Of a stretch of 64,000 bases of DNA, positions 1 through 13,458 are shown piece by piece. The translations under genes were made by a program, and so were the position numbers. Each line of letters opens with the position of its first letter. Position 1 is the stretch's first letter. The stretch is from Oryzias latipes (taxonomy: Eukaryota; Chordata; Actinopteri; Beloniformes; Adrianichthyidae): contig NC_019879.2 in the NCBI RefSeq assembly GCF_002234675.1, positions 149,501-213,500 of the forward strand, written 5' to 3'. The notes beneath the pieces were generated by a model. That model made no database searches. It saw nothing but the letters and a program-made list of their open reading frames with translations, and had not been told where the DNA came from.

Positions 1-124
1 GACCTTCAGATGAAAACGGCCAGGAAGTGGGATGGTTGATGCTGGGATGCACCCCCTCCACACAGAGGGAGGGGGTTCAGCAGCTCACCTTTTCATTTGT
101 TTTGGTGTTTCCCTCCAGACTCAC

Positions 125-2774
125 CTCATACTTGTCAAAGATCTGCCGGTGATGGAAGTACGCGTGAGAGAATATCCTGTAGATGCGGCGACACACCGAG
201 CCCAGCTTGGCCACCGACGACTCCTTGATGCTCACCCTGTGCAGAGAGAGAGAGGGTGTCCAGATGTCTGTGGGCCCCTGAAGGCAGCACGGAAGCAGCA
301 GACCTGCCCCCTGCTGGCCTTTTGGGGGAAACGCTCACCTGCTGGGGAAGTACTTGTTGCTGTTCAGTAAGCAGGCCGCTCCGTCCAGCGTGTGTCTGGT
401 GTAATCGATGGCAGGACACTGCAGCAGCCACACATGAACCGTCACTCAATGTCACACGCCCACACTGAGGCCACACCCCCTGCTCACCTCTTTGGGCGTC
501 TTGTGGGCGGCGCACAGGAAGATCCACTGCTCCGTGGCAGTCATCTGGGTGCAGGTGTCAGGGTGGCACTCGCTCTGTGGGGGCACAGCCATCAACACCC
601 CCATCAACCACAAACCCTCCAAAGATCTTTCAGGGTTGATGCCTCAGGTATTGTGGGGAGGCCGTCTCACGGCCGTCAGATCACAGCGTCTCCATCGCGG
701 TTTGTCTCCCAGCCGGTGTCGAGTAATTCATCCAAAATGCTAGCAACCCCCCCCCCCCCCCCCCCCCCCATGTTCTGTGGTTTTGAACTTTTTCTAATTA
801 AACTTTGGTTGTCCGTGGTAGAAATACACACCTATAGGGTATAATCACCTTCAATATAAAATAAAATCTGATAGTTTTATTTTGGAAGTGCAATGGAAGA
901 TTTTATTTTGAAACCCCGACCTGTTTCCTGTTCTCTAGCTTTTTGCTACCTTGGCGTGTCAACAGACTTCATTAGGAGTCCTGCATAAAGCTGGCGCCGT
1001 GGCGTAAGGCTGCACGGCAGACGCAGACATGGCGGCGGCGATGTGGTGACGAACCGCAGACGGCCATCCGGCTTTGGGACATCGGCGTCACTCACCTGCA
1101 GCTTGACGGCCAGACCGTTGAGCTCCAGGCAGAACTGTCTGCAGAAACATCAGACATGGAGACTGAGAGCAGCAGGACTAACCTCTGTCTTAGGATAAAT
1201 GAGGATGCAAGAAGCGTCAAGGGCTTCTAGAAACCCTGTGCGCCCCCTCCTCTTTAAGGGGTAAGGGGGGCTGTCAGTCAACAACAGTCCAAGAGCAGAG
1301 ATGCTACCCATACAAAGACGGTCTGGGTGTTTTCTCCTGGTTGGTTTTAGCTGGATGTAGATTCATGTCTGAATTACAACATTATTCAGAGCTTGCTTGT
1401 GTGTGTGTGTGTGTTTGTGTGTACCTGAGGTGCTCGTACTTCCACACCCCCTCGTCCTGTCCCTCTGGAGGTTCCAGGATCTTGTCGATGTTGGAGCAGT
1501 CTGACCGAATGTTCTGCTGAATGTACTGGTGGACAAACAACAGTTTCTGAGCAGCTGTGGTCACATCATGTCTGTAAGTCAGAACTGGACTGTGGTCACA
1601 TGTCTGTAGGTGAGAACTGGACTGAGCGACTGTGACATCATCCATAGAAACGGTTTCCAACCAAATGAAGCCAATTCAGTCATTTTTTTGCATTACAGAT
1701 GCCCCCATGTTGGAGCCCGACGACGTCAGTAAGCAGTGATTGGCTTGAGTCTCTCTGAATCATCGTTACTATGGCAACCACTCTCACCAATCAGGAGTGA
1801 GCTTATTGAAAGGCCACACCCCTACCACTGCTAAGCATGGGGGGCAGCAGGCTCCAACTACTTCCATTGAGGAATCTGATTGGTCAGTTTAGAACTTGAG
1901 TAACCTGCCATAAAGGAAAGGGTATCAGATCCAGACCGGTTCTGACCCATAGAATGAGAGCAGAAGAACAGAAGTCAACGGGTCAACAGGTACTTCCTGT
2001 TTGAAGGCGCGGGGGGGGTCGTTATACAGTCAGCGAGGAAAACATCACGCAAAGTTCTGGGGGTCCAGGAACCAGAACTCCGTCCTGCTGCTGGACCCCG
2101 CCTGTCGTCGCGAGGGGGGGCATCAGACCACCAGGTGAGCTCACCTGCTGAACGGCCAGGGTGCTGTCCATCTCCTCGAAGGACTCATCCGGCCAGTTGT
2201 AGAAATCCTGAAAGTGAAGCAGAACCCGGAATCAGAGCCGCGCTAACCGGTTCCGCCGCTCGAGCTGACGGACGTCTGCGCTAAACCACGGAGATTCCTC
2301 CGCCGAACACCGCGCGGACACCGACTCCCGTTCTTCGACATGGTCTTCTACGTCAGACTTCTGTCTGTCTGACGTAGTTCTCCTCCTGGAGGCACGTCAG
2401 GCTAAAGCAGCGAGGATACGGCTACTTCCTGCAACACTATAGAAAGACGCCGAGTCACGGCGGGACGTTACGTTTCGATCCCAAACGGTTCAGAACGATC
2501 GGTGCTGAAAATCTACCCGTCATGTCGGTGTCCGAGGAGGGTGGAAGGCGTCGGTCTCCTCCAGCAACTAGACGGAGCGGCGGCTAGCTAACGTCGCCGC
2601 GGTGTTAGCAGCTGCTCAGCGGCACAAACACGAGCTCCACGCAAACACGACCGCCCACGAGCGAAAGCCCCCTGCGGGGACACGAGACGCTTCCTACGCG
2701 GAGGGGGCACCGACCTTAGCCTTGGTTCCAGGCCGATTCCTCCTAAGAACTGCAGCGCCCTCCGCCATGACCAT
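125..2774 (-). CDS. MOB4: MOB4 (phocein), MOB-family STRIPAK subunit, 3' end off the window
   Basis: Coding exons on the minus strand, in transcript order: 2715-2774, 2145-2207, 1425-1525, 1096-1138, 488-574, 339-418, 125-236. All have GT-AG borders and keep one frame, giving 182 residues of a protein that is about 225 aa in vertebrates. The last exon (about 43 residues) lies beyond base 1. The protein starts [20 protein letters not shown] and then has the [10 protein letters not shown] and [20 protein letters not shown] blocks typical of MOB4. The MOB zinc site is visible as Cys92/Cys97 (motif CHPDTC) and His169/His174 (motif HAYFHH). MOB4 is a non-catalytic adaptor of the cytoplasmic STRIPAK phosphatase-kinase complex (family knowledge). 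It lies directly downstream of HSPE1 on the same strand, with its ATG about 490 bp past the HSPE1 stop, the arrangement that gives HSPE1-MOB4 readthrough transcripts in human. The start is the first ATG of the exon 1 frame; a second ATG two codons later is possible. Confidence 0.95.
304..317 (-). promoter_or_regulatory. CTCF consensus match in MOB4 intron
   Basis: On the minus strand CCAGCAGGGGGCAG matches CCASYAGRKGGCRS at 14 of 14 positions. It sits between MOB4 exons 6 and 7. Confidence 0.4.
1555..2010. repeat. Dispersed repeat, copy 1 of 4 (MOB4 intron 2)
   Basis: Recognised by its similarity to 17905-18335 and 31190-31680, with the blocks CCAACCAAATGAAG, TATGGCAACCACTCTC, CCAATCAGG and AAGGCCACACCCCTACCACT. 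Confidence 0.6.
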
Positions 2775-2840
2775 CTCGACAGAATAACCGGAAATACGTC
2801 AGCGGTGACGTTGACTGCGAGAACCGGAAATGAGCAGCTG
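2775..2840 (-). promoter_or_regulatory. MOB4 proximal promoter with ETS and CRE-like motifs
   Basis: Just upstream of the MOB4 ATG are two ETS-type cores (CCGGAA at 2788-2793 and 2824-2829). Between them are CRE-like sequences (ACGTCA near 2796 and TGACGT near 2806). TATA-less ETS/CRE promoters are usual for housekeeping genes. Motif evidence only; no start site can be seen. Confidence 0.45.
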
Positions 2841-3165
2841 CTCGTTTCGGCGCAACACCGCGGGTTCAGAAAAAGAAAAGGTTCAGTGTGTCACTGGATA
2901 AAAACGTTTGTGTTTAACTTCATAACATTTGACTGAATTAAAGTGCGATTTAAAAAACTGAAAAAGTTGACTTTGCTTTGCTTTTGGGGAAAAACCTCAC
3001 GATCTGTGAAGCTGAAATAAATGGTTTTTGGCTGCATTTTATTTGATATTGTCAGAAGTCATATTTCTGGAGCTCTTCCAGGATTCATACAGAGAAAACC
3101 ACAGAGATCTGACAAAGAAGGACGCGTCAAACATGGAACAGATGCATTTCTGAGGGTTTTACTTC

Positions 3166-3171
3166 TTTAAT
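3166..3171 (-). terminator. Probable HSPE1 polyadenylation signal
   Basis: The plus-strand TTTAAT reads ATTAAA on the minus strand, about 93 nt after the HSPE1 stop codon at 3264. A canonical AATAAA (minus strand, 3038-3043) follows as an alternative. Either would end HSPE1 before the MOB4 promoter. Confidence 0.45.
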
Positions 3172-3263
3172 GTCAAAAACAGGACTGGAATTATTTACAA
3201 TTCAACATAAAAAAGGAAACAGACATGGATGAAGATCATTTCTCCTCTGAAAGACCATCAGAT

Positions 3264-5761
3264 TCAGTCCACGTATTTTCCCAGGATGTCTGCGTCACGG
3301 AACAGGAAGTAGTCCTGAGGAGAGAATGGACATTAAAGCAGGAAGACGGTCAGGGAATGAGGTTCTGGTCCAAAGCGGAGCTCACCTTGTCCTCCAGAAC
3401 CACTTTAGTTCCTCCATATTCTGGAAGCAGCACCTTCTCTCCAACCTTCACGCTCATCGGCTGAACCTCACCTTTCTGGAAGACCAAACAGAGGAAGCAG
3501 TGTTCCAGTCGTGTGGAAATGGGTTTTGGACCGGACCTCTGGGGAGTTCTGCTCATTGAGGCACCAGTAACAGTAGGGGGGGACGGGTTTTTAGGATAAG
3601 CAGCAAAAACATGGCTGCGGGGCTGAGCGTGTCTGATCTGGGGCGGCTACGAGACGCAGTTTTTTTACACTGCAGAGCTGCAGTCGATGCTCAGCGGTAT
3701 CCATGGCAACCGTCAGACCACCCCTAACAGGGGGGAACTATTGCTGATAAAATGACAGAAGCTGTGTCCGAATCCCTGCCCTAACTACTAAAAAACTATC
3801 TAGTAATTCAGACGCCAAGCTGACTTTTAGTTTTAAACGGCGGATCATTGATGAGCGTTTATGGATGATCATTGATGAGTCCACTGTCATCTGAAGATAA
3901 AAACGTTGATGGCTTATCCAAAACATACATTAAATTACATTTATTTGGCAAAAATTGCTCTGATGCAATGCATTGTGGTCTATATTCACCAATCTAGTGA
4001 GCATGGATTTCTATGATTCTGGATTGTAGATTCAGACAAACTAGAACATGGAAACCGCCCCGTTAGAGTGATTAGTAAAGGAATTCAGACACAACCTGAG
4101 TCTGTGATGAAAGAAAAGCTGCGTTTGTCTAAAAGTAGCAGAAGAATCTGTGTTAAAGCGAAACCAAGTCAGAGTTCATGAAGTCAGACTGAACTTTCAG
4201 CTGAATGTTGGTTCATGAGTGAGGATGGGGGGGGGGGGGGGTAGCTCTTCTAGCTTCTATCTGCTCTTTCCTTCAGGGAGCAGCTTCACATGTTCTCTTG
4301 TGGCGTGGGGCGTGCGCCGTGGTCCAGCACGTTACCTGGTTCATGGAGCCGGGCCCGACCGCCACCACGGTGGCCTGCAGCACCTTCCCCTGAGACTTCT
4401 CCGGCAGCATGATGCCCCCCTTGGTGACGGTTTCCGCCATGAGACGCTCCACCAGCACGCGGTCGAACAGAGGGAGGAACTTCCTGAAGGCCTGCAGGTG
4501 AGACAGACAGACGTGCACGCTCAGACGGGGTCACAGAGTTCAAACGGAAGACCGGCTCTGAAGAGAGGTCAGACTCTGCCAGAACAGCGGGTCGGCTGAG
4601 ACCCACAGAGCATCACAGACAAAGTTCTGCTTTGGCCTTCTGCACGGCGTGAAGCCATCAGCAGGCAGCTGCCACAGTCCCCGCCCCCTTACTGATGACA
4701 CCACAGAAGGTCGCCTGCAGCATCAGCTGTTCTGTGGAGAACAGCTTAAGGTCTAGAACAGCTGAAGGGGTCCAGGTCAGTGGAAACGCCGTCCTTCAGC
4801 CGGATGCTGCCGTTGGATGAGCCCGTTTACCCTGAGAGCAGGCAGGCCGAGGACACCCCCCCCCCCAGATCCTGAGCAAACAGCCTCTCCGGCTCATTCC
4901 AGTCTCCACAGGCTCCACCCATGCTGCCCGACCCAAACACGGAGGAGCCGGCTCATCAACCGTCCCGCCCCCACAGCAGAACTGCATGAAGACGCAATGA
5001 AACCTTCAAACCCGAGTCTGAATCCGACCTACGTCAGAGGGAAACTCAGAGAGAAGAGGTCCGACTTTAAGACACCCCCCGACCAGACTAAAACTGACCC
5101 GAACCGAGAGGAGAACCGGGCCGAACCACCCAAAAACCACAGCAGGCATCCACGGCATCCAAACCCGACAGCAGGTGGCGCCCTGGAGCAGCACCTGGAC
5201 CCCAGGAAGAGGTCCCACAGGCCGAGGACCCTCCAGAGCAGGGGCCCCAAATCCAGGCCTGGAGGGCCGGTGTCCTACATGTTCTAACCAACCTGCCGCT
5301 CAAGCTCCTTATTGGCTAAACACACCTGACCAGGTGACCAGCAGGACACGTGCACGCACATCCGTGTACACGCACTACTGTCCTTAAGATATTCACGGTG
5401 TTGATCCCGCAGTCTGAAAAAAGAAGCACGTGGGCTGCTGTGGTCTTTGACTCGCTTCTAACCCGATCCACTCCAGGCTAACCCGATGACGCGGTTCAGC
5501 AGCTGGTCGGTGTCTTATGGAAGTGTCCTTGAGCAAGGCACGCCGCGCCGAACGCCGTCCCATAAGCTGAATGGGGCGCAGTGCACGGAGCTGGTTTAAC
5601 GGAACCGGCGGATAGCACACCGGACGCGTGACCTTGCGCGTGGTGGTCATCATCGTTAGCCCAATCACTACCCCCCCCCCCCCCCCCCCGCGCGCTAACA
5701 GAGACAGACGTTAAATGCTGTAAACAACCAGAAATCCCATCATTTTCTCTCTCCTCACCAT
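3264..5761 (-). CDS. HSPE1: HSPE1, 10-kDa mitochondrial chaperonin (Hsp10)
   Basis: Four coding exons on the minus strand: 5759-5761 (only the ATG), 4336-4491, 3386-3475 and 3264-3314, giving 99 residues (human 102). Hsp10 forms the heptameric lid that closes Hsp60 in the mitochondrial matrix. The N-terminus MAFRKFLPLFDRVLVER, the mobile-loop block TVTKGGIMLPEKSQGK and the C-terminus DYFLFRDADILGKYVD identify it. The loop between the two beta-barrel halves reads GPGSMNQKGE and is three residues shorter than in mammals. The start was chosen because exon 2 opens with GCC TTC after a CTGCAG acceptor, and the only upstream ATG sitting directly on a donor is ATG|GTGAGG at 5756-5761. It is divergent from HSPD1 across a 0.6-kb promoter with heat-shock elements, which fits co-induction of the 1:1 chaperonin partners. 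Intron 1 (4492-5758) and intron 2 (3476-4335) hold repeats. Confidence 0.95.
3763..4093. mobile_element. Short non-autonomous DNA transposon (MITE-like) in HSPE1 intron 2
   Basis: Both ends carry the same imperfect inverted sequence. The left end begins TGTGTCCGAATCCCT (near 3763) and the right end reads TGTGTCTGAATTCC in reverse complement (near 4093). The 330-bp interior is AT-rich and has no coding potential. Family not assigned; target-site duplication not resolved. Confidence 0.5.
4492..5758. other. HSPE1 intron 1; no gene, probable SINE fragment near 5510-5600
   Basis: No conserved coding sequence was found. The stretch around 5520-5545 (AAGTGTCCTTGAGCAAGGCA) resembles the tail of fish tRNA-derived SINEs, but no A or B box is clear. 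There is a poly-C run at about 5671-5689. Confidence 0.4.
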
Positions 5762-6310
5762 TTTTGAGCGCTTGCGCAGAGCTGCACGTCTTCACTGAGA
5801 GAGCTTCGGACCGTCTGCACTTTGTCTCCACGTGAGGGAAGCCTCCAGATCGCGCATGCGCAGTAACGAGGCGCTGACAGAAAGCTCCAGAACAGCGGGG
5901 CTGCAGGCAGACCCGTACCTACAGTTCCGGTCTATCTAGGCCGCATTTGTCATTGAAACGGTGATTTCGTTTCAAAGTCACTCTCTACGGGCTCGCGCAA
6001 TGTTGCACAATGTGACCTTTGACCTCTTTTTTTTCCTCCAATGGGGTACGGAAAATTCTGGAATCGTAGCCCAGGAACCAGCATAAGTGTGCGTTGCTGC
6101 GTTTCTCTGTTAGTTGTAACAAAGTTCATGTGAGAATAAATGATCAGAACATTCTGCGCAGGTATGAATAAACGTCTCCATGAAGATTAAAGACGGGGAT
6201 AACAACTTGAACGTAAAAGAGAAGTTTTATTGAAGTAGTTATGCGTCATACAGAGTTCTGGGCGGGGCCGTACATAACCCGGATGTGATTCCCCACGTGC
6301 GGTATTCTCC
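5762..6310. promoter_or_regulatory. Divergent HSPE1/HSPD1 heat-shock promoter
   Basis: The interval separates the HSPE1 start (minus) from HSPD1 exon 1 (plus). It holds a perfect three-unit heat-shock element (GAA-nn-TTC-nn-GAA at 6051-6063), a two-unit element (GAA-nn-TTC, 6147-6154) and a CCAAT box (6038-6042). Shared bidirectional control of HSPD1 and HSPE1 by HSF1 is well established in vertebrates. That it applies here is inference from the motifs and gene order. Confidence 0.85.
6051..6063 (+). promoter_or_regulatory. Heat-shock element, three alternating GAA/TTC units
   Basis: The sequence GAAAATTCTGGAA contains GAA, TTC and GAA at exact 5-bp spacing, the minimum high-affinity HSF trimer site. 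A CCAAT box lies 9 bp upstream. Confidence 0.85.
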
Positions 6311-6361
6311 GTTAGATCACTCGTGCAGCGCGTGCGGCAGATCGCAGCGGTTCCCTGTCAG
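6290..6361 (+). other. HSPD1 non-coding first exon (5' limit approximate)
   Basis: A strong donor, CAG|GTAAGA, ends an exon at 6361. The first coding exon begins after an acceptor at 7950. An untranslated exon 1 is the known vertebrate HSPD1 structure. The upstream end is a guess. Confidence 0.6.
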
Positions 6362-7142
6362 GTAAGAACCGACCGTCCGAACCCGCAGCAGGGATCCGTC
6401 TCTGCGCGCGCGGCACTTTGTCCTGTCGGTGCGTGGAGAACCGAACAGAACCGAGCTCGGGTTTGTCTGAACAGCCGGTTCTGGCGTATGCGGACCGGTT
6501 CGTCCTGATGATTCCGGGACCGCGGCAGGGACGTGTCAAATACTCAGTTACCCCCGTGTAATCCCGTTACTCTGGAGCGGCTGAGGGAATCCGTCCAGGG
6601 AGCCGGCACGAGCTCTAACGTTTGACCTTGTGACGTACGACCGGAGGAGCTCACGTGGGGAACCGGGGGCTGTGAGCAGACTGCGGGGCATGTGGGGCTT
6701 TAATAACCCCTCAGACTGGTTCTCACCAGGCGTTACCCGGTAGGACCAGGTTCTAGTGCCCCCAGGAGGGGTTAAGAATCCTTTATTCATGAAAAGCTTC
6801 ATTTGAATGAAATAAGCTGCAATTATTATTCCGAAAACTGTAACAGCCGCTGTTGTTCTGGAAACTAAAGTTTATCTTTTGGTATTTCGGTCATTTTAAA
6901 AGGCGTGTTTGAGGAAATGGTAGCAGATCTGTCACCGTAGGAATGAATGAGAGGCAGCTTGGAGGGTCCCATCAGTTATACTCCACCAATCAGAAGTTCG
7001 GGCCCGAGGCCGTGTCCTTGACTCCGCCCCCTTACCTCCTCCCGTCTGGACGCATGGAAGCTGCGGGAATGTCGGGCTGGGTTCTGGATGCTCCATTGGA
7101 GCTGATGATGGTGGAGCGTTTCTGGCTTTAACCTGACCGTCT

Positions 7143-7590
7143 ACAGCATGTGTCAACCTCAAGGCCCGGGGGCCAAATGTGGCCCTCCGTGTCATTTTAT
7201 GTGGCCCACGAGAACATAAAGGTGTTTAATTTCTTGGAATAAAAAATAAACATTGGTGTGTATTTATTCATATCTGGGGGGAATTGGATTTAAATGTTGG
7301 ATTGGTCATCTATACATCAGGACTTAAACACTGTCCACATAACCTAACCTGACAGAATCAAATGTAAAAGGATTTGTGTTAGAATAACAAGCAAACATAT
7401 GTTTTCTATGCAGCTGGAATTGTCAATTTAAAAAGTTATAATAAATAAATAATGAGTTATTTATCATTAAGGAGTAGTTGCATTTATTTTCATTACATTT
7501 AGTTACATGTATAAGTTACATCTGGCCCTTTGAGGACAGACACTATGCTGATGTGGCCCTCAGTGAAAATGAGTGTGACCCGCTTGTTAC
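7143..7590. mobile_element. Non-autonomous DNA-transposon-like repeat in HSPD1 intron 1
   Basis: The element starts with GTGTCAACCTCAAGGCCCGG and GGGCCAAATGTGGCCC. It ends with sequence that, in reverse complement, reads GTCACACTCATTTTCACTGA followed by GGGCCACATCAGC. This pair of ends, with an AT-rich middle, matches a dispersed element common in fish and other vertebrates. Family uncertain; hAT-like is a guess. Confidence 0.45.
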
Positions 7591-7634
7591 AGTTTGAAAT
7601 GCTGCTGAACCAAGATCAGGCCGACTGAGGAGAA

Positions 7635-7725
7635 ACAAGTCAAAGTCAGCTTTGTTGTCAAATATGCTGCAGACACAAGACAGACATGCAGCACAGATGA
7701 AGTTACTTTCCTCTCCCCCCACAAT
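7635..7725. repeat. Dispersed repeat fragment, related to 35213-35295
   Basis: It shares AAGTCAGCTTT, ACAGATGAA and CTTTCCTCTC blocks in the same order with 35213-35295. This looks like the 3' end of a fish retroelement. No coding part remains. Confidence 0.4.
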
Positions 7726-7889
7726 TTAAGCAGGATGTTCTGAACTTGGTCACAAATTCCCAGTTTCAGATGATGTTTCTGGTAAAAATTAACTGCTTGC
7801 TTGTGCTCAGTCTGCATCTTAAGGATGCTTAGATGCTGCGTGTCACGTGGGTTTGCTTAAGTTCCCGCTCACTGTAATTCCACTGGTGA

Positions 7890-10693
<2,804 letters not shown>

Positions 10694-11107
10694 GGCCGCC
10701 CTCCTGAGTTTGTACAGACTGAATCGCTGGGGGGGGGTCCTCTTCCAACAAACTCATCAGTCTCAGAGGACCGAGAACTGACACCCCACCCCCCACCCCC
10801 ACAGAAAGGATGGACCCAAACGGGGTAGTCTCAAGATACAGGTTTGTCTCGGGGGAGGGGGGTAAGTGGACAGATGTCCCCCCAGCATATGTGAAGGGGG
10901 GATTTGGGAAGTCGGGGTCCTTGGGATGTGATCCTGAGTCTGGGATGATCCTTGGAGCCGGGGGTGGGGGGTGGGGGGGTGTTTGTTGTAGGTTTCCGTC
11001 TTTAATGATTTAAGTAAAGCTTTTTTTTACCAAGCATTTCCTGTCATTTCTGATCTGTGATGTTCAGCAGAAGCTTGAATGTTTGAATACTCATCAGTAT
11101 ATGTACT

Positions 11108-11113
11108 AATAAA
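11108..11113 (+). terminator. Probable HSPD1 polyadenylation signal AATAAA
   Basis: This is the first canonical AATAAA after the HSPD1 stop at 10691-10693, giving a 3' UTR of about 430 nt. Confidence 0.5.
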
Positions 11114-11121
11114 GCGAGCAG

Positions 11122-11135
11122 CCAGCAGGTGGCGC
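11122..11135 (+). promoter_or_regulatory. CTCF consensus match, HSPD1/COQ10B intergenic
   Basis: CCAGCAGGTGGCGC matches all 14 positions of the core consensus CCASYAGRKGGCRS. Motif only; occupancy unknown. Confidence 0.4.
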
Positions 11136-12273
11136 TGTTGTTCCTAGCTCATTCTTTCCTTTGTAGTTTGAATTCCTTCTCCATAAAGGACACCTATGGG
11201 GCCATTTTCTAGAGTTGCATGAATCTGCAATTCCTAAAGAAGACTTGGGTCTCCCAAGTCTGTCAGACTCCTTCACCGCCAGCAAATCCAACTCACCACC
11301 AGGTAGTGATCGGCGGACAGCTCTGGTTCTCTCTTTACCCGAGTGTCCAAGGCCAAAGGTCGCCTGAATCTCCTGCCTGGGGTGTCCTGGTTCCACGTGT
11401 ATTGATGGACAGCCTTGTGCTAGAACCTGGTGTTGGTTCTGGACAAACTATGATGAGCACAGAAGTCCATCAACAAGACGAGGCCCAGGTTCAGATCAGG
11501 GGGGCCATTCCTACTAATTGCTGTTGCCCACGTGGACATTGAAGTCCCATTTTGGGGCACTTGCCCAGTAACCCATGTTCTATCCTAGACACTTGGGAGT
11601 TGGGTCATCTAGACCCACTAGACAGTGCTCTGAACCTTTTTTCTTCAATGATTTGTGATCTTCACTGGTGTCCATGGATTACATGAAATCTTTCCACCTT
11701 TATCCACCTTTGTCACGGTAGGGGGAACACCTCAATGGAAGGGGGGGTCATAGGGTAGCACAAGGGTTAAAGAGACGCCAAGAAGGCCGGGTTCTCCACA
11801 CTGCTGCTCGTCCAGGAGGCCAAATCCATTAGACCTGTCCTCCACCCTAAGGTCAAAGGTAACGCGACCTTCTGGTCCACTGGGGGGGAACTCCACACCC
11901 CAGAGAAGATTTAGATTTTATGTACCGTAGATGTTTTTTTATAAACCCTAGAATGTGCTAAGAAACCGTCTCAAACCAAAACTCTTTTCCAAAAGCAGAA
12001 TCTCAGACTCTGGGGTTTCTTTGTCCTCAGAGGAAGACGTCTCCAAATAACTTCAGATGTTTTTTCTTCATTCTCACTTTGGACTTTGTGTTTAGTCAAG
12101 AATTTGTTTCATTAATTTGTTTTCTTTGTCGATCATGAAGGTGTCAAAAAGAGGAGGCTGGACTCTTGCAGCTGTCCATCAAACTTATTGAAACCTTTCC
12201 AGGTGTCAGAGCATCATCATCATCTAAACTACTGGTTTGTGGGGTTAAACACTGCTGTCTGTCTGGAAGATGG

Positions 12274-13458
12274 CTGCTCTTCACCTGCCCCTCACCTGTT
12301 CCTAACCTGCCCCTCACCTGTTCCTAACCTGCTCTTCACCTGTTCCTCACCTGCACTTCACCTGCCCCTCGCCTGCCCCTCACCTGCCCCTCACCTGCCC
12401 TTCACCTGCCCCTCACCTGCTCTTCACCTGCCCCTCACCTGCCCTTCACCTGCTCTTCACCTGCTCCTTACCTGCCCTTCACCTGTTCCTAACCTGCTCT
12501 TCACCTGCCCCTCACCTGCCCCTCACCTGCTCTTCACCTGCTCCTCACCTGCCCTTCACCTGCCCCTCACCTGTTCCTAACCTGCTCTTCACCTGTTCCT
12601 CACCTGCACTTCACCTGCCCCTCACCTGCCCTTCACCTGCCCCTCACCTGTTCCTAACCTGCTCTTCACCTGTTCCTCACCTGCACTTCACCTGCCCCTC
12701 ACCTGCTCTTCACCTGCCCCTCACCTGCCCCTCACCTGCTCTTCACCTGCCCATCGCCTGCCCTTCACCTGCCCTTCACCTGCCCCTCACCTGCCCCTCA
12801 CCTGCCCTTCACCTGCTCTTCACCTGCTCCTTACCTGCCCTTCACCTGCCCCTCACCTGTTCCTAACCTGCTCTTCACCTGCCCCTCGCCTGCACTTCAC
12901 CTGCCCCTCGCCTGCCCCTCACCTGCCCTTCACCTGCTCTTCACATGCCCCTCACCTGCCCCTCGCCTGCCCCTCACCTGCCCTTCACCTGCTCTTCACC
13001 TGCTCTTCACATGCCCCTCACCTGCCCCTCGCCTGCCCTTCACCTGCCCCTCACCTGCTCTTCACCTGCCCCTCGCCTGCACTTCACCTGCCCCTCACCT
13101 GCCCTTCACCTGCTCTTCACCTGCCCCTCACCTGCTCTTCACCTGCCCCTCGCCTGCCCCTCACCTGCCCTTCACCTGCCCCTCACCTGTTCCTCACCTG
13201 CACTTCACCTGCCCCTCACCTGCCCTTCACCTGCCCTTCACCTGCCCCTCACCTGTTCCTCACCTGCACTTCACCTGCCCCTCACCTGCCCTTCACCTGC
13301 CCTTCACCTGCTCTTCACCTGCTCTTCACCTGCTCCTTACCTGCTCCTTACCTGCCCTTCACCTGCCCTTCACCTGCTCTTCACCTGCCCCTCACCTGCC
13401 CTTCACCTGCCCTTCACCTGCTCCTTACCTGCCCTTCACCTGCCCTTCACCTGCTCCT
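12274..13458. repeat. Minisatellite, 11-bp unit CACCTGCCCCT, about 108 copies
   Basis: Tandem 11-mers with variants CACCTGCCCTT, CACCTGCTCTT and CACCTGTTCCT. Every unit has the E-box CACCTG. On the minus strand this reads CAGGTGAGG or CAGGTGAAG, close to a 5' splice site. The array lies between the converging 3' ends of HSPD1 and COQ10B. Open frames across it (for example 12945-13460) repeat an 11-residue peptide and are an effect of the 33-bp frame period. Confidence 0.95.

Larger units (their letters stand above)
10694..12273. other. HSPD1 3' UTR and intergenic DNA, no gene seen
   Basis: The 3' UTR runs to a likely poly(A) signal at 11108-11113. Beyond that I see only unique or weakly repetitive sequence up to the minisatellite at 12274. 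Small open frames here lack family resemblance. Confidence 0.6.

Noticed and set aside
32-844. Overlapping small open frames on both strands at the left end
   Set aside because: They overlap MOB4 exons and introns in other frames and resemble no family.
4796-5387. Several overlapping frames in HSPE1 intron 1
   Set aside because: GC-rich non-coding sequence open in many frames at once; no domain and no splice logic.
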